Of a DNA stretch of 64,000 nt, positions 1 to 9,802 are shown piece after piece. The notes below the pieces were generated by a model that made no database searches, was not told where the DNA came from, and saw only the letters and a program-made list of their open reading frames with translations. The stretch's first letter is position 1, and each line of letters starts with the position of its first letter. The DNA is taken from the NCBI RefSeq assembly GCF_014211975.1, contig NZ_CP060084.1:3855001-3919000 (forward strand), read 5' to 3'. This DNA comes from Teredinibacter haidensis. GTDB taxonomy: Bacteria; Pseudomonadota; Gammaproteobacteria; Pseudomonadales; Cellvibrionaceae. Position numbers and translations under genes: made by a program.

Positions 1-735
1 AGAGAGAGGGCGTACAACGCCTAGCAGCATACTGTAAGACAAGGTGCTGTTGGGTTTATAGGCGGGGTAACGGCTGGTCGCTTCGTTTTCAGTCACACCA
101 AACCACATATGATTCGTTTTCGCCGAATTATACTGCGCGCTGGCAATACCATAAAAATTCCAATTGCGGTATTGCCAGCCACGACCTACCCGCAAGGTGC
201 TGGACACTCCGTTATTGTCCAGCGTATCGGTTAACAAGCGATACTGCACGACATACTTATCCACATAGCGGGTCACCCGAATGCCTGTACCCAAATAGAA
301 GGTATTGCGTTCATAAATCTTTTTATTACGTTCAGCCTCATCATCATCTTCGTTTACCTGATCATCTAATTCCGACTCGTAGAAGCCATTCATACTTCCC
401 GCCAGAAAATCAACCTGCCAAGTGTTTGGTTGCCAAAAGGTATAGCCGAGGTTTAACCCATCTTGCGTGCCTTGCGTCGCCTCTACAAAAAAGCCGTTTT
501 TCCTATATTCGCCAGAGCCATCGATATCAAAAACCGTACCACTGCCTTCCTCCGCCTGTTTCCAGCGCAGGGGGCTGCCCTCGTAGCCGGCAACTAGGCC
601 CAGCTCGAACGACCCTCCATCTTCTGTTTCACGCGCACCGCCATTGCGAACATCGCTAGCGATATCTGCTGCAAAGAGGGGTAACGCTGCACACTGGACA
701 GCAAAGGTAATTAGCCAAAGGCAATAAGGTTTCAT
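1..735 (-). CDS. MipA/OmpV family outer-membrane protein (3' end outside window)
   Basis: The open frame begins at an ATG at 735 and runs leftward off the window, giving 245 residues. Residues 1-22 form a typical signal peptide (hydrophobic stretch ending in LPLFA before ADIAS). The mature part shows alternating barrel-like strands, an acidic loop with several Glu/Asp residues, and the segment HMWFGVTENEAT followed by a tyrosine-rich stretch, which resembles the YFGV..NxxA signature of MipA/OmpV proteins. Members of this family are outer-membrane barrels linked to murein scaffolds or to envelope stress. It is divergent from the TonB-dependent receptor gene, with about 200 bases between. The family call rests on motif recognition; a related outer-membrane barrel family is the alternative. 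Confidence 0.7.
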   Translation of the reverse strand, partial: MKPYCLWLITFAVQCAALPLFAADIASDVRNGGARETEDGGSFELGLVAGYEGSPLRWKQAEEGSGTVFDIDGSGEYRKNGFFVEATQGTQDGLNLGYTFWQPNTWQVDFLAGSMNGFYESELDDQVNEDDDEAERNKKIYERNTFYLGTGIRVTRYVDKYVVQYRLLTDTLDNNGVSSTLRVGRGWQYRNWNFYGIASAQYNSAKTNHMWFGVTENEATSRYPAYKPNSTLSYSMLLGVVRPLS

Positions 736-942
736 GACATACAAATTCTAGTTTGAGTTTCGTTTATGTATTCTAAAGGGCTTTCCGCTAATTCTTGTAA
801 CAGAATGTTTCCATTTTCACACCCTTAAGCCCTCCTGCAACACCTTGTAACAATCCCGAACAAACGGATACAGCAACCATCAGCGATCTCCCCAACAATG
901 CCCGTATTCAGCATATCGCTAACTAAAAAAAGGAGGATCATT

Positions 943-2982
943 GTGAAACAAAGACGGTTTAGCCAAGGCGTATTACTCTCTTGCGCTGCACTCAGCCAGA
1001 ACCTGTTTGCTGGCGAAGACGAGCCCCCCAATGAGAACGCACCGCTCGAAGAGCTGTTAGTTCTGGGCTCAAAACGCCAGGGGGACTATACCCTAATTAC
1101 CCAGGATACCGAAAAGCTGGTGGATACCGCCGGAGCAATGGGCGACCCACTCTCTGCCATCTTTGCACTCCCTGGTGTTATCTATTCCGATGGTCAGAAG
1201 CCCGCGGTGAGGGGCTCAAGCCCCAGCGATAACCAGTTTGAAGTGGATTTTTTACCGGCGAGCTATATCTTCCACGAGTTTGGCGTTTCAATCTTCAGCG
1301 AATATATCCTTCACGATTTCCAAATGTATTCTGCGGGCTTCGGCCCCGAATATAACAACGCCACTGGCGCCGTATTCGACGTTAGACTTCGCCAGCCGGA
1401 AAACAAACCGCTTTCGGCAATTCTCGACTTATCCATGCTGCGTACTGGCGTTTTCCTAGAAGGCGGCGTAACCGACAGCTCGGCGTTTTACCTCTCCTAC
1501 CGGCAGAGTATGCTGGACCTTTTTGTCAGTGAAGAGGATATCTCTGACGACGGTATAAACTTTACCAGAGTACCGAAAGACCGTGATTACCAAGCCAAAT
1601 ACAGCTGGGAAATAAATGACAACAACCGCCTGACCTTATCCGCAAACGGTGCCGGCGACGATGCCGAAGCGGAGATCACCGATGAAGTGGATTTTGTTGC
1701 CAGCAACCCCGACTTTGCTGGTGATGCCAAAGTGGAGGAGAAATATTCAGGTCAAAGTGTGTTGTGGGAATACGCAAATGACAAAGGCACTGAATTTACC
1801 CTCGGTTACGGGCTATTAGATGATGAGTCCAACCTATATTGGGGCGATAGCTACGTAAACGAAATCCGCGCGAAGCAATCAACCTTAAAAGCCCGCTACA
1901 GTACCGCGCTAAGTGAAAGCTTCCGCCTTAACCTCGGCAGCCAGGTGGCCAACATCGAACACAACTATTTTTTCGATGCCATGCTATTTGTCTGCACCGA
2001 ATTCCAGGCAAATTGCGACGAAAACCGAACCGGCGAACGCGTGACGGTTAGAAACGAACAAGAGCGGCAGGAAGTAAGTCACTACCTCAACGGGATCTGG
2101 TCTCCATCCGACGCCTGGCAGTTTGATGTAGGCGTGCAGTACCAAACAAATGACTTCACCGAAGAAGAGTTTTACCACCCCCGTATCGCAGCCGCCTGGA
2201 ATCTAAAACCAGGCACAACGCTAACGGCCAAGGCCGGTCGCTACAACCGGTTTCCCGATCTGGAAACCATTCTGCCTGAAACCGGCAACCCGCTTCTAAA
2301 ATCCCCCACAGCAAAGCACTACACGCTGGGCATCGAACAGGAGCTTGACGGCGGCTGGAGCGTTTCAGTGGAAGCTTACTATAAAACCCTGGAGAACCTA
2401 CCCCGCGCCATACCCACCGACGATCTACGCTATGTGAACGAAACGGAAGGTAAAGCTCAAGGGCTTGATCTAATGCTCAATAAAAATCGCAGCGATAAGT
2501 GGTGGGGCTGGATAGCTTTAAGTTACGGTAAAAGTGAGCGCACCGATTTAAGCACCGGAGAAACAAAAGATTACAATCTGGATACGCCGTTTATTGCCAA
2601 CTGGGTAATGAATTACCAATTCCGACCGCGCTTTAATATCGGTTGGCGCTGGTCCATTCGCAGCGGGCAGGCCGACACCCCGATTGTAGGTATACAGGAA
2701 AACCCTTGGTTTGAAGACAGCGTATTACCCGTTTACGGCGATCCATTTTCTGAACGCTTACCCTATTACAACCGATTGGATATTCGCTTTCAGTGGGATA
2801 CCACCGTATTTGGTAAGGACGCAGAATTGATAGTCGATATTCTAAATGCCCTCAACTACGCCAACGTCAGTGAGCGCAACCTCGATTACGAAAAAGTGAA
2901 GAGCGTTGATGACAATGTCTATATTGAAGAAACTCAGGATATGGGCATTCAGCCCGCGCTCAGCTTCCGCATGAGATTTTAA
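943..2982 (+). CDS. TonB-dependent outer-membrane receptor
   Basis: The product has 679 residues. The start chosen is GTG 943 because AGGAGG at 931-936 lies six bases before it; an in-frame ATG at 898 has no such site. Residues 1-23 form a signal peptide. A plug domain starts near residue 35 (EELLVLG) and includes the DGQKPAVRGSSP segment typical of TonB-dependent receptor plugs. The rest is beta-barrel sequence ending in an aromatic residue (SFRMRF), as outer-membrane barrels usually do. It should move a large or scarce substrate across the outer membrane using TonB energy. The substrate cannot be told: no partner transporter adjoins it. It is shorter than a typical siderophore receptor. Confidence 0.9.
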   Translation: MKQRRFSQGVLLSCAALSQNLFAGEDEPPNENAPLEELLVLGSKRQGDYTLITQDTEKLVDTAGAMGDPLSAIFALPGVIYSDGQKPAVRGSSPSDNQFEVDFLPASYIFHEFGVSIFSEYILHDFQMYSAGFGPEYNNATGAVFDVRLRQPENKPLSAILDLSMLRTGVFLEGGVTDSSAFYLSYRQSMLDLFVSEEDISDDGINFTRVPKDRDYQAKYSWEINDNNRLTLSANGAGDDAEAEITDEVDFVASNPDFAGDAKVEEKYSGQSVLWEYANDKGTEFTLGYGLLDDESNLYWGDSYVNEIRAKQSTLKARYSTALSESFRLNLGSQVANIEHNYFFDAMLFVCTEFQANCDENRTGERVTVRNEQERQEVSHYLNGIWSPSDAWQFDVGVQYQTNDFTEEEFYHPRIAAAWNLKPGTTLTAKAGRYNRFPDLETILPETGNPLLKSPTAKHYTLGIEQELDGGWSVSVEAYYKTLENLPRAIPTDDLRYVNETEGKAQGLDLMLNKNRSDKWWGWIALSYGKSERTDLSTGETKDYNLDTPFIANWVMNYQFRPRFNIGWRWSIRSGQADTPIVGIQENPWFEDSVLPVYGDPFSERLPYYNRLDIRFQWDTTVFGKDAELIVDILNALNYANVSERNLDYEKVKSVDDNVYIEETQDMGIQPALSFRMRF

Positions 2983-3086
2983 CAAAAGAAAACCCCACTC
3001 GCTAAAGTCGGAGAGTAGCTGATGGTCTAATCCCTCAGGTCTCTCCAACGTTCATTTAAAGGCGATTACCGTCTGTCCCTCTTGTT

Positions 3087-3112
3087 CCCGCAACGCTTAC
3101 GCGGGATTTTTT
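3087..3112 (+). terminator. Weak rho-independent terminator
   Basis: A CCCGC/GCGGG stem (3087-3091, 3101-3105) with a nine-base loop is followed by ATTTTTT. It lies about 100 bases past the TonB receptor stop. The short stem makes it a modest candidate. Confidence 0.45.
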
Positions 3113-3131
3113 CATAAGCTGCGCGACGCGT

Positions 3132-3317
3132 TTAGCTTCGTCCTCTATTTAAAAACATTTCATGGTGTGGAGATCCCTCGCGAAGCATTTTACCGCCGCA
3201 CACGGGGCACTTTTCAGCTTGGCAGCGTACACCCGACTTATGCGAAATTTTGGTGTTACACTTCGGGCAAATACAGTTCCCTCCCTCACCCAGTTGATTG
3301 GAACACTCCTTTTTCAT
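3132..3317 (-). CDS. Small Cys-rich zinc-ribbon-like protein, copy 1
   Basis: The product has 61 residues with Cys at positions 15, 17, 20, 32, 37 and 40 (CxCPKC ... C....CPVCGG), a metal-binding ribbon pattern, followed by a conserved LREGSPHH segment. Its ATG overlaps the stop of the AhpD-like gene by four bases (ATGA), so it is the last gene of the cytochrome bd operon. A paralogue with the same Cys spacing lies at 56384-56587, at the end of the second sigma-54 operon. The bound metal (zinc, or iron as in rubredoxin) cannot be told. No function is established to my knowledge; the context points to redox or metal-cluster work. Confidence 0.8.
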   Translation of the reverse strand: MKKECSNQLGEGGNCICPKCNTKISHKSGVRCQAEKCPVCGGKMLREGSPHHEMFLNRGRS

Positions 3318-3670
3318 TTAGCTTCGCTTTCAGCCTCCAATTGATCAAAAGCGCGCAACGCATCAGCCGCATGCATTAAGGCAGGGCCACCGCCCATATA
3401 AACATTCATACCCAGTACTTCGCCCACTTCTTCACGCGTAGCACCGAGATCTTTCAAATTTTTGACATGGAACGCAATACAGCCCTCACACTGTTTACTT
3501 ACACCAATCGCCAGCGCGATAAATTCCTTCACCTTCTCACTTAAAGCACCGTCTTTTAATGCCGCCTTGGACATGGAAAAAAAAGCGCCCATCGTATCGG
3601 GCTCCATCTTCGCCAGCTCACGGCTATAGCCTCGAATATCACTGCGAACTTTCTCATAATCGGTAGTCAT
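3314..3670 (-). CDS. Carboxymuconolactone decarboxylase/AhpD-like protein
   Basis: The product has 118 residues, a single CMD/AhpD domain with the redox motif C61-EG-C64 followed by the family's FHVKNL helix and the later GATREEVGEVLGM stretch. CxxC members of this family act as thiol-disulfide reductases or peroxidases; CMD decarboxylases lack this CxxC pair. It sits between cydC (35 bases upstream) and the zinc-ribbon gene (four-base overlap), so it is very likely co-transcribed with the cytochrome bd operon. A role in thiol or peroxide defence is inferred from this context. Confidence 0.88.
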   Translation of the reverse strand: MTTDYEKVRSDIRGYSRELAKMEPDTMGAFFSMSKAALKDGALSEKVKEFIALAIGVSKQCEGCIAFHVKNLKDLGATREEVGEVLGMNVYMGGGPALMHAADALRAFDQLEAESEAK

Positions 3671-3704
3671 AATTTACGTCTCTTTTGTTTACGTCCAAAA
3701 ATTG

Positions 3705-5285
3705 TTAATTTTTCCTGTGTGGTTCACTGTGTAGGTCAATCGTCTTGTCGCAACTAAACCCTGAGGGTTGCTGATGCGAAGCGATGCAGATAATTTTGTT
3801 TGCCGCTGCTTGAAAAATACTCTGTGAAATCGCCTTTTTTGTTTGCTTATCCAAGCCTTCAAACGGCTCATCAAGCAACCACATATCAGCTTTCGAAAGA
3901 TAGGCGCGAGCAATTGCCAGCCGTTTTCGTTCTCCCCCCGATAACAGCCGCCCCTGTTCTCCCAACCACTCGTCTAATTTGGGTTTTAAATACGAAAGGC
4001 AGGCAAAATCCAGTGCTTGTAGCAACTCGTCTTCACCCGCGTCGGGATCGGCTACGCGCAAATTGTGCGCCAGGCTTGCCGCCAACACACTGGGTTGCTG
4101 TTCGCTGTAAAATATTTTCCCCTGCGCTTCATCAATAGTGATCGAGTTACCCTCACCTCCGTAGAACGCCAAGTCACCGAGCGCCGGGATCTGGCCGCAG
4201 AGTGCCAATAGGAGAGAACTTTTACCATTGCCGGAATCGCCATTAATATGAATAATTTGCCCCGTGGAAAATTGAACACTAAGCGCAAGTCCATGTATCT
4301 TTTCGCGCTGCCATGCGAAATCGCTGAGCCTCGCCCTCGCGATGGCCGGCAAGCGCTTATTGTCGCTCTCCGTTTTTGGTTCCAGCGCTTGCGCGTCGAA
4401 CCGATATTGTTGCAGATCTTTTTTTGCGAGCAGCGCATCTGCAGCCGGTTTGCTTGTACGCAAAACCGGCCCCAACCACTCCGGCGCGGCGAGCAAGACC
4501 AAAGGCAATAAAACGAACAGGGGTGACCCTAATAGTTCATTCGGAGCAGCCACTAACACCAGCAGCAGTACGCTCAAACACGTGGCCAACAAAAGCCATT
4601 CACCAGCCATCTCAAGCCGTTTTATTCTCAGGCCCTCGCGGCTCCAAGCTGCCTGTTGTTTTTTTAAGTGGCGAAAAGGATTAGACAAGCTCCACAGGGG
4701 AGATGCCTCCAGCGTATAAGCCAATACAGCGCGGTACTGTGCCGTCAGCGCGCGATAATGTAGCAGCTCGCGCAACAACAAATAGAACAGTAATAAGCAG
4801 AGAAGAACAAATGCAATACCGGTCAAGATCATGTATTGCGCTTGGGCAGCAACCCAAAATACAAGCCCAGTACAAATCAGTGAAAACACGACAACACCCG
4901 AGACCACGGGATTAAAAACAGCCAACTGACTATTGGCCAGTGCATTCGTACCGTTTTCGATACGCTCCATTTCCATCGCACGCGGATTGCCGGTACCGCT
5001 ATGCATCACGACCCGAAAAACTTTTTCCCGCAAGCGGTTTAAATCACTTAACAGCTGATCGTGTCCAAAATATTTTTCGCCATAACCGGCCAATATGCGC
5101 AAAAAGGCCAATAAGCGTATTGCCGCCGATGGCAGTAGGTAATTAAAGGTCAGCGCTGTACCGCCTACAGCGGCCAACGCCGTTGCAGAAATAAACCAAC
5201 CGGAGAGCAGCAAAAGCGCGATTGCACAAAGCGCGCTGAGCGCAGACAGCAAAGTAGCGACGCTTAACATTCCTCTCAAGCGCAC
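3705..5285 (-). CDS. cydC: Heterodimeric ABC exporter subunit CydC
   Basis: The product has 526 residues: an N-terminal membrane domain (about residues 1-300, including LLSGWFISATALA, a CydC hallmark) and an ABC ATPase with Walker A GDSGNGKS, signature LSGGERKRLAIA and Walker B MWLLDEP. With CydD it forms the inner-membrane transporter for glutathione/cysteine, or heme by recent views, needed to assemble cytochrome bd. GTG 5285 is the best start: GGAGGT lies five bases upstream and the gene then overlaps the cydD end by ten bases. Upstream in-frame starts (for example 5339) would add 18 residues without a good ribosome site. Confidence 0.93.
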   Translation of the reverse strand: MRLRGMLSVATLLSALSALCAIALLLLSGWFISATALAAVGGTALTFNYLLPSAAIRLLAFLRILAGYGEKYFGHDQLLSDLNRLREKVFRVVMHSGTGNPRAMEMERIENGTNALANSQLAVFNPVVSGVVVFSLICTGLVFWVAAQAQYMILTGIAFVLLCLLLFYLLLRELLHYRALTAQYRAVLAYTLEASPLWSLSNPFRHLKKQQAAWSREGLRIKRLEMAGEWLLLATCLSVLLLVLVAAPNELLGSPLFVLLPLVLLAAPEWLGPVLRTSKPAADALLAKKDLQQYRFDAQALEPKTESDNKRLPAIARARLSDFAWQREKIHGLALSVQFSTGQIIHINGDSGNGKSSLLLALCGQIPALGDLAFYGGEGNSITIDEAQGKIFYSEQQPSVLAASLAHNLRVADPDAGEDELLQALDFACLSYLKPKLDEWLGEQGRLLSGGERKRLAIARAYLSKADMWLLDEPFEGLDKQTKKAISQSIFQAAANKIICIASHQQPSGFSCDKTIDLHSEPHRKN

Positions 5286-6955
5286 AGCTGACCTCCGCAT
5301 TCGGTTTCCACCAGCGTATTGTCTTCCGCAATCCACCATCGTCTATTAAAAAACGGGCTTTCAGCTAAGTCGTGGGAAACCCAGACAATCGTTTTGTCGA
5401 CAAATACTGTTTCCAGGATTGAATGTATATGGTTCGCCTGCGCATCACTCAGATGTGCGCCCGGCTCGTCCAGAAATACAATAGGCTTATCGAACAACAG
5501 CAGGCGCGCAATGGCTAGGCGTTGTTTTTGTCCGCCGGAAAGCGGAGGGTAGTCACCCATCAGCGTATCCAAACCGTTCTCCTGCTGTGCCAGCCAGGAA
5601 TTTAACGCAACCGTTTCCAGCGCCTTTAAAATACGCCGCTCGGAAAAAACTTTGCCGAGACAGAGATTCTCGCGAATGCTCCCCGGCAGTACGATAGGTT
5701 TTTGTGGCAACCAGCCAATATTCCGTCGGTCGAGTAAACGCAGTTCACTGTTCGCCTTTACCTGCCGCAAACCAATCAGACCTTCCAGAAAAATAGATTT
5801 ACCGGCCCCGGAAGGCCCCTGTAAAAGCACTCGATCTCCCGGCTCCAGCCGTATGCTTTCTGCCCGAACCAGACTCTTTCCACTATTGGCCAACACCTCA
5901 AAGCCGCTTAAATTCAAACCACCATCTTCAGCAATTTGGAAACGCGGGCTCGGCGTTTCTATCACGGGTTTTAAACCATGGGCAGCGCCAACCGCTTCCG
6001 CACGCAGGTGGTAAAATCGACCCAGTGTTTTTAGCTCGCTGAAAAATAGCGGCGCCAGTAGCAATACAAACAGCCCATCATGTAAGGCAATACCCGTTTG
6101 CCAGTTGCCAAAACCAATAAGCCCAAGCAGGCTAAAGCCAACAAATACGGCAACCAGCGCCAGTGCCAGCGTGGAGAAAAAATCCAACACGCTAGACGAT
6201 AGAAAAGCAACACGCACAACTTTAAGTGTGCGCGCTTTAAGATCGCCCGAGGCCTCGGTAAAGAGCCTTTCTTCCGCACCAACACGCCGATGCAGCTGCA
6301 GTAATTGTCGCGCTCGCAGGCGATCCAAAAACAAAGAGCTTAATCGCTCCAGCGCGTGGAAGTGCTGACGGTGTACCACCGCGGCCCCACTGCCCACGAT
6401 CCACATAAACAGAGGAACAAGCGGAGCCGAGATTACCAGCAACAGCGTTACCAACCAGCTGATCGGGAAGCAAACGAGCAATACAACAAGAGGAATACCC
6501 ACAGACAGCCGTCGCTGCGGAAGATAATCGCAAAAGTACTGCTGAACAGCCGGTAGCCGTTTAAGGAAAAACGATTGCCAACTTGCAACAGAGTAATCGC
6601 GAATCAACGCGAGGCTCTGGTTTTCCAATGCTTGATTGAGGCGCTGATGAAAATGCTCCAATACCTTTCGCGACAAGCGCAATTGCTGCCGGTAGCGCAG
6701 GGCGACCACCAACAACTGCACGCTAAAAACCACCGCCAGGATCCCGATCTCCTGTAGCGTTGGCTGCACTTTTAAGGTGATAAAACAGCTGACTATTCCC
6801 GCCAATAAGTAAAAGCCCAGCAGTTGCACCATAAACTGTACCGCGGCAAGAAAAGTAAGGCCGTTAAGTTCAGCAGAAAAGTGCTGCGACTGTTTCTCGA
6901 GCCAGACAAGCAGCGCTTTATCCGTTGCCTCGCCGCCAGGTTTTATTCCGTTCAC
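5276..6955 (-). CDS. cydD: Heterodimeric ABC exporter subunit CydD
   Basis: The product has 559 residues with about six membrane segments in the first 320 residues, then an ABC domain with Walker A GPSGAGKS, signature LSGGQKQRLAIA and Walker B IVFLDEP. It pairs with CydC to export low-molecular thiols (or move heme) for cytochrome bd maturation and periplasmic redox balance. It starts six bases after cydX and overlaps cydC, so the order is cydA-cydB-cydX-cydD-cydC in one transcription unit. Confidence 0.93.
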   Translation of the reverse strand: MNGIKPGGEATDKALLVWLEKQSQHFSAELNGLTFLAAVQFMVQLLGFYLLAGIVSCFITLKVQPTLQEIGILAVVFSVQLLVVALRYRQQLRLSRKVLEHFHQRLNQALENQSLALIRDYSVASWQSFFLKRLPAVQQYFCDYLPQRRLSVGIPLVVLLVCFPISWLVTLLLVISAPLVPLFMWIVGSGAAVVHRQHFHALERLSSLFLDRLRARQLLQLHRRVGAEERLFTEASGDLKARTLKVVRVAFLSSSVLDFFSTLALALVAVFVGFSLLGLIGFGNWQTGIALHDGLFVLLLAPLFFSELKTLGRFYHLRAEAVGAAHGLKPVIETPSPRFQIAEDGGLNLSGFEVLANSGKSLVRAESIRLEPGDRVLLQGPSGAGKSIFLEGLIGLRQVKANSELRLLDRRNIGWLPQKPIVLPGSIRENLCLGKVFSERRILKALETVALNSWLAQQENGLDTLMGDYPPLSGGQKQRLAIARLLLFDKPIVFLDEPGAHLSDAQANHIHSILETVFVDKTIVWVSHDLAESPFFNRRWWIAEDNTLVETECGGQLCA

Positions 6956-6961
6956 GCAGAT

Positions 6962-7069
6962 CTATTCCGCATCCCTGTCCATATCCTCGGTCGATTCCAG
7001 CCACATCGCATTGATAATCCCGAATGAGCAGGCCAGTAATACGCCGAGAATCCAAGTGAAATACCACAT
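6962..7069 (-). CDS. cydX: Cytochrome bd small subunit CydX
   Basis: A 35-codon gene that falls below usual length cut-offs. It starts MWYFTWILGVLLAC, has one membrane helix with the conserved N-A-M-W-LE stretch, and ends in an acidic tail (STEDMDRDAE), exactly the CydX/YbgT pattern. CydX stabilises the heme site of cytochrome bd. It lies between cydB (18 bases before) and cydD (six bases after), the expected place. Confidence 0.93.
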   Translation of the reverse strand: MWYFTWILGVLLACSFGIINAMWLESTEDMDRDAE

Positions 7070-7087
7070 TATTCTATCCTCCAAAAA

Positions 7088-8227
7088 TTAATACAGGGAA
7101 TGGCTTTGCTCGATGATCTGGCTCTCTCTGACACGCCCGCGCATGGTGTAAAAGCTCCAGGCCGTGTAGGTCAGTACAATGGGTACGAACACCATGGCAA
7201 CCCAGAACATAATGCTGAGGGTTAAATAGCTGGAGGTTGAATCCCAGATCGTGAGCGACGCGTTTATCAGGGTGCTGCTGGGCATAAGGAAGGGGAACAT
7301 GGAAAAGCCCGCAGTAAGAATAATGCCGCCAAGGCTAAGCGCGCTGGCGACAAAGGCCCAGCCAGCCAGGCGCTTAAGCGACAGCAACGCCACAAATAAA
7401 GGCGAAACAACGCCCAGTGCCGGGGCCACCATCATCCAGGGATACTGACCGTAATTATGCAACCAGCCACCCGCGACTGTTTCCACGGTTTTCGTCAACG
7501 GGTTAGAGGGCGCGGCACCATCCACCAGTGAGGTAATGGTGTAGCCGTCCAGGCCAAAGCCCACCCAAAGGCCTGCAAGTGCAAACAGGGCGCTGGTCGC
7601 CAGCGCGAAAATCATGGCCACCTTTTCTGCCCGGCTGCGTAGTTGCGCGTCTGTTTTCATCTGCAGCCAAGTTGCGCCGTGCATCATTAACATTGCAACA
7701 CTAACCGCACCGGATAGCAGGGCAAAAGGCGTCAGTAGACCGAAGAAGGATCCGGTATAGGTGGCCTTTAAGTGGTTGTCCATTTCAAAAGGCACCCCCA
7801 ACAGCAAGTTGCCAAAGGCCACGCCAAAGATCAGTGCAGGTACTAAACCACCGACAAACAACAGCCAATCCCAGGTCTGTCGCCATTTCGCATTATCGAT
7901 TTTGCTGCGGTAGTCAAAGCCCAGAGGGCGCATCCACAACGCCGCCAAAGTCAGCATTAACGCCAAATAAAACCCAGAAAAGGCGGTGGCATAAATAAGT
8001 GGCCACGCGGCAAAAATGGCGCCGCCTGCGGTAATAAACCACACCTGATTACCATCCCAGTGGGGGCCAATGGTGTTGATCAATACTCTGCGTTCGTTAT
8101 CTGTTTTTCCCACCAGCGTTAACAGCGCGCCAACACCGAGATCAAAGCCATCGGTAATAGCAAAGCCGATCAACAGCACGCCCACCAGCAACCACCAGAT
8201 AACACGAAGGGTTTCGTAATCCATCAT
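7088..8227 (-). CDS. cydB: Cytochrome bd ubiquinol oxidase subunit II
   Basis: The product has 379 residues, the usual length for CydB. It starts MMDYETLRVIWWLLVG, contains TDGFDLGVG and the GPHWDGNQVW segment with the conserved channel Asp, and has about nine hydrophobic segments. It is the second membrane subunit of cytochrome bd, which reduces oxygen to water with quinol and resists cyanide, sulfide and nitric oxide. The start overlaps the cydA stop (ATGATG over TGA), so the two are translationally coupled; either adjacent ATG (8227 or 8224) may serve. Confidence 0.96.
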   Translation of the reverse strand: MMDYETLRVIWWLLVGVLLIGFAITDGFDLGVGALLTLVGKTDNERRVLINTIGPHWDGNQVWFITAGGAIFAAWPLIYATAFSGFYLALMLTLAALWMRPLGFDYRSKIDNAKWRQTWDWLLFVGGLVPALIFGVAFGNLLLGVPFEMDNHLKATYTGSFFGLLTPFALLSGAVSVAMLMMHGATWLQMKTDAQLRSRAEKVAMIFALATSALFALAGLWVGFGLDGYTITSLVDGAAPSNPLTKTVETVAGGWLHNYGQYPWMMVAPALGVVSPLFVALLSLKRLAGWAFVASALSLGGIILTAGFSMFPFLMPSSTLINASLTIWDSTSSYLTLSIMFWVAMVFVPIVLTYTAWSFYTMRGRVRESQIIEQSHSLY

Positions 8228-9768
8228 AACTGTGCTCCTTGATCGCTAATAGATTCCACCGCTGGCCCCTTGCGGGCAAATTTCAGCATCAAATAAAACG
8301 CGACAATAAACATCGCGGTATAAAACACGACAATGGTCAGCAGCGAAGTCACAACATCGCTGACCGACAAATTGGATACGGCCGTATGCACCGGCAGAAT
8401 TTCAGCAATGGCCCAAGGTTGGCGACCGTATTCCGCCACGAACCAGCCCGCTTCGCTGGCGATCCACGGCAGAGGAAGGCTATACAGCGCTAGGTTAAGC
8501 AACCATTTCGGCTTGGTGATGGAGTGCCGGGCGCTGTACCAAAAGGCCAAGGCAAAAACCAGCAGCATAAAAAAACCGCAGGCAACCATTATGCGAAACG
8601 CCCAAAACATGGGAGCCACCTTGGGCAGACTGTAGTCCACGGCCTGCTCAATCGCCGCATCGCTCGGCTGCGTCATATCCTCTGCAAACGGCTCCAGTAA
8701 AAGACCATAGCCGAGGTCGTTCTTTGCGTGTTCGAACTGCTTTTCTTCCGCCTCGCTTAAACCACTACTTTTCAATTTTTCCAACAGACGATTGGCTTCT
8801 GCACCGCGCACAATTCGCTCACGGTTCATCGCTTTTAAGTCGGCGAGCCCCAGTACCGGTTCATCGAACGACCGTGTAGCAATCAACCCCATTAAATAGG
8901 GGATTTTTATCGCGTAGTCTGTGTGCTGGGTTTCTTCGTTGGGAAAGCCGATTAAGGTAAAGGCTGCCGGTGGTTCGTGGGTACGCCATTCCGCCTCGAT
9001 CGAAGCGAGCTTTACCTTTTGAACATCACCCAATTCGTAGCCACTTTCGTCTCCCAGCACAATTACCGAGAGAGCCGAAGCGAAGCCAAAGCTTGCTGCA
9101 ATTGCAAACGATCGCCGCGCGAATGCAATATGCTGATTGCGCAGTAAGTAGTAGGATGAAATGGCCAACACAAACATCGCGCCGGTCAAATACCCTGCCG
9201 ATACCGTGTGTACAAACTTAACCTGCGCCACGGGATTAAAAATAAGTTCCGCAAAGCTGCTCATTTCCATCCGCATGGTTTCGGGATTAAACTCGGCGCC
9301 CACGGGATTTTGCATCCAGCCGTTGGCAATTAGTATCCACAACGCCGAAAAGTTACTCGCGAGAGCTACGCACCAGGTAACCATTAAATGCTTCACTTTT
9401 GACAGGCGATCCCAGCCAAAGAAAAACAGACCAATAAAAGTCGATTCCAGAAAAAAGGCCATTAGCCCTTCAATCGCCAGCGGGGCACCAAAAATATCGC
9501 CGACATAGTGAGAGTAATACGACCAGTTCATACCGAACTGAAACTCCATGGTAATGCCGGTCGCAATTCCAATCGCGAAATTAATGCCGAACAACTTGCC
9601 CCAAAATTTGGTCATCTCCCGATAAATCGGTTTGCCGGTCATCACATACACCGACTCCATAATCGCCAGCATAAACGTCATACCAAGCGTTAACGGCACA
9701 AAAATAAAGTGATACATCGCTGTTATCGCAAATTGCCAGCGCGATAATTCAACCAGGGTTTCGTTCAT
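8224..9768 (-). CDS. cydA: Cytochrome bd ubiquinol oxidase subunit I
   Basis: The product has 514 residues. Visible ligands and key residues are His20 (heme b595 side), the His of KFVHTVSAG and the Met of FWAFRIMVACG (heme b558 ligands), the two proton-path Glu of IEGL and LEST, and the signature GRQPWAIAE. The long Q-loop of the Escherichia coli type is present (IEAEWRTHEPPAAF and following). It carries the hemes of the quinol oxidase. It is preceded by the TehA-like gene with only 34 bases between, too short for a typical independent promoter, so it is probably transcribed from the sigma-54 promoter near 10930. Confidence 0.97.
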   Translation of the reverse strand: MNETLVELSRWQFAITAMYHFIFVPLTLGMTFMLAIMESVYVMTGKPIYREMTKFWGKLFGINFAIGIATGITMEFQFGMNWSYYSHYVGDIFGAPLAIEGLMAFFLESTFIGLFFFGWDRLSKVKHLMVTWCVALASNFSALWILIANGWMQNPVGAEFNPETMRMEMSSFAELIFNPVAQVKFVHTVSAGYLTGAMFVLAISSYYLLRNQHIAFARRSFAIAASFGFASALSVIVLGDESGYELGDVQKVKLASIEAEWRTHEPPAAFTLIGFPNEETQHTDYAIKIPYLMGLIATRSFDEPVLGLADLKAMNRERIVRGAEANRLLEKLKSSGLSEAEEKQFEHAKNDLGYGLLLEPFAEDMTQPSDAAIEQAVDYSLPKVAPMFWAFRIMVACGFFMLLVFALAFWYSARHSITKPKWLLNLALYSLPLPWIASEAGWFVAEYGRQPWAIAEILPVHTAVSNLSVSDVVTSLLTIVVFYTAMFIVAFYLMLKFARKGPAVESISDQGAQL

Positions 9769-9802
9769 AAACCAGTGCTCCGCTTAGCGTTAATCATTGG
9801 GT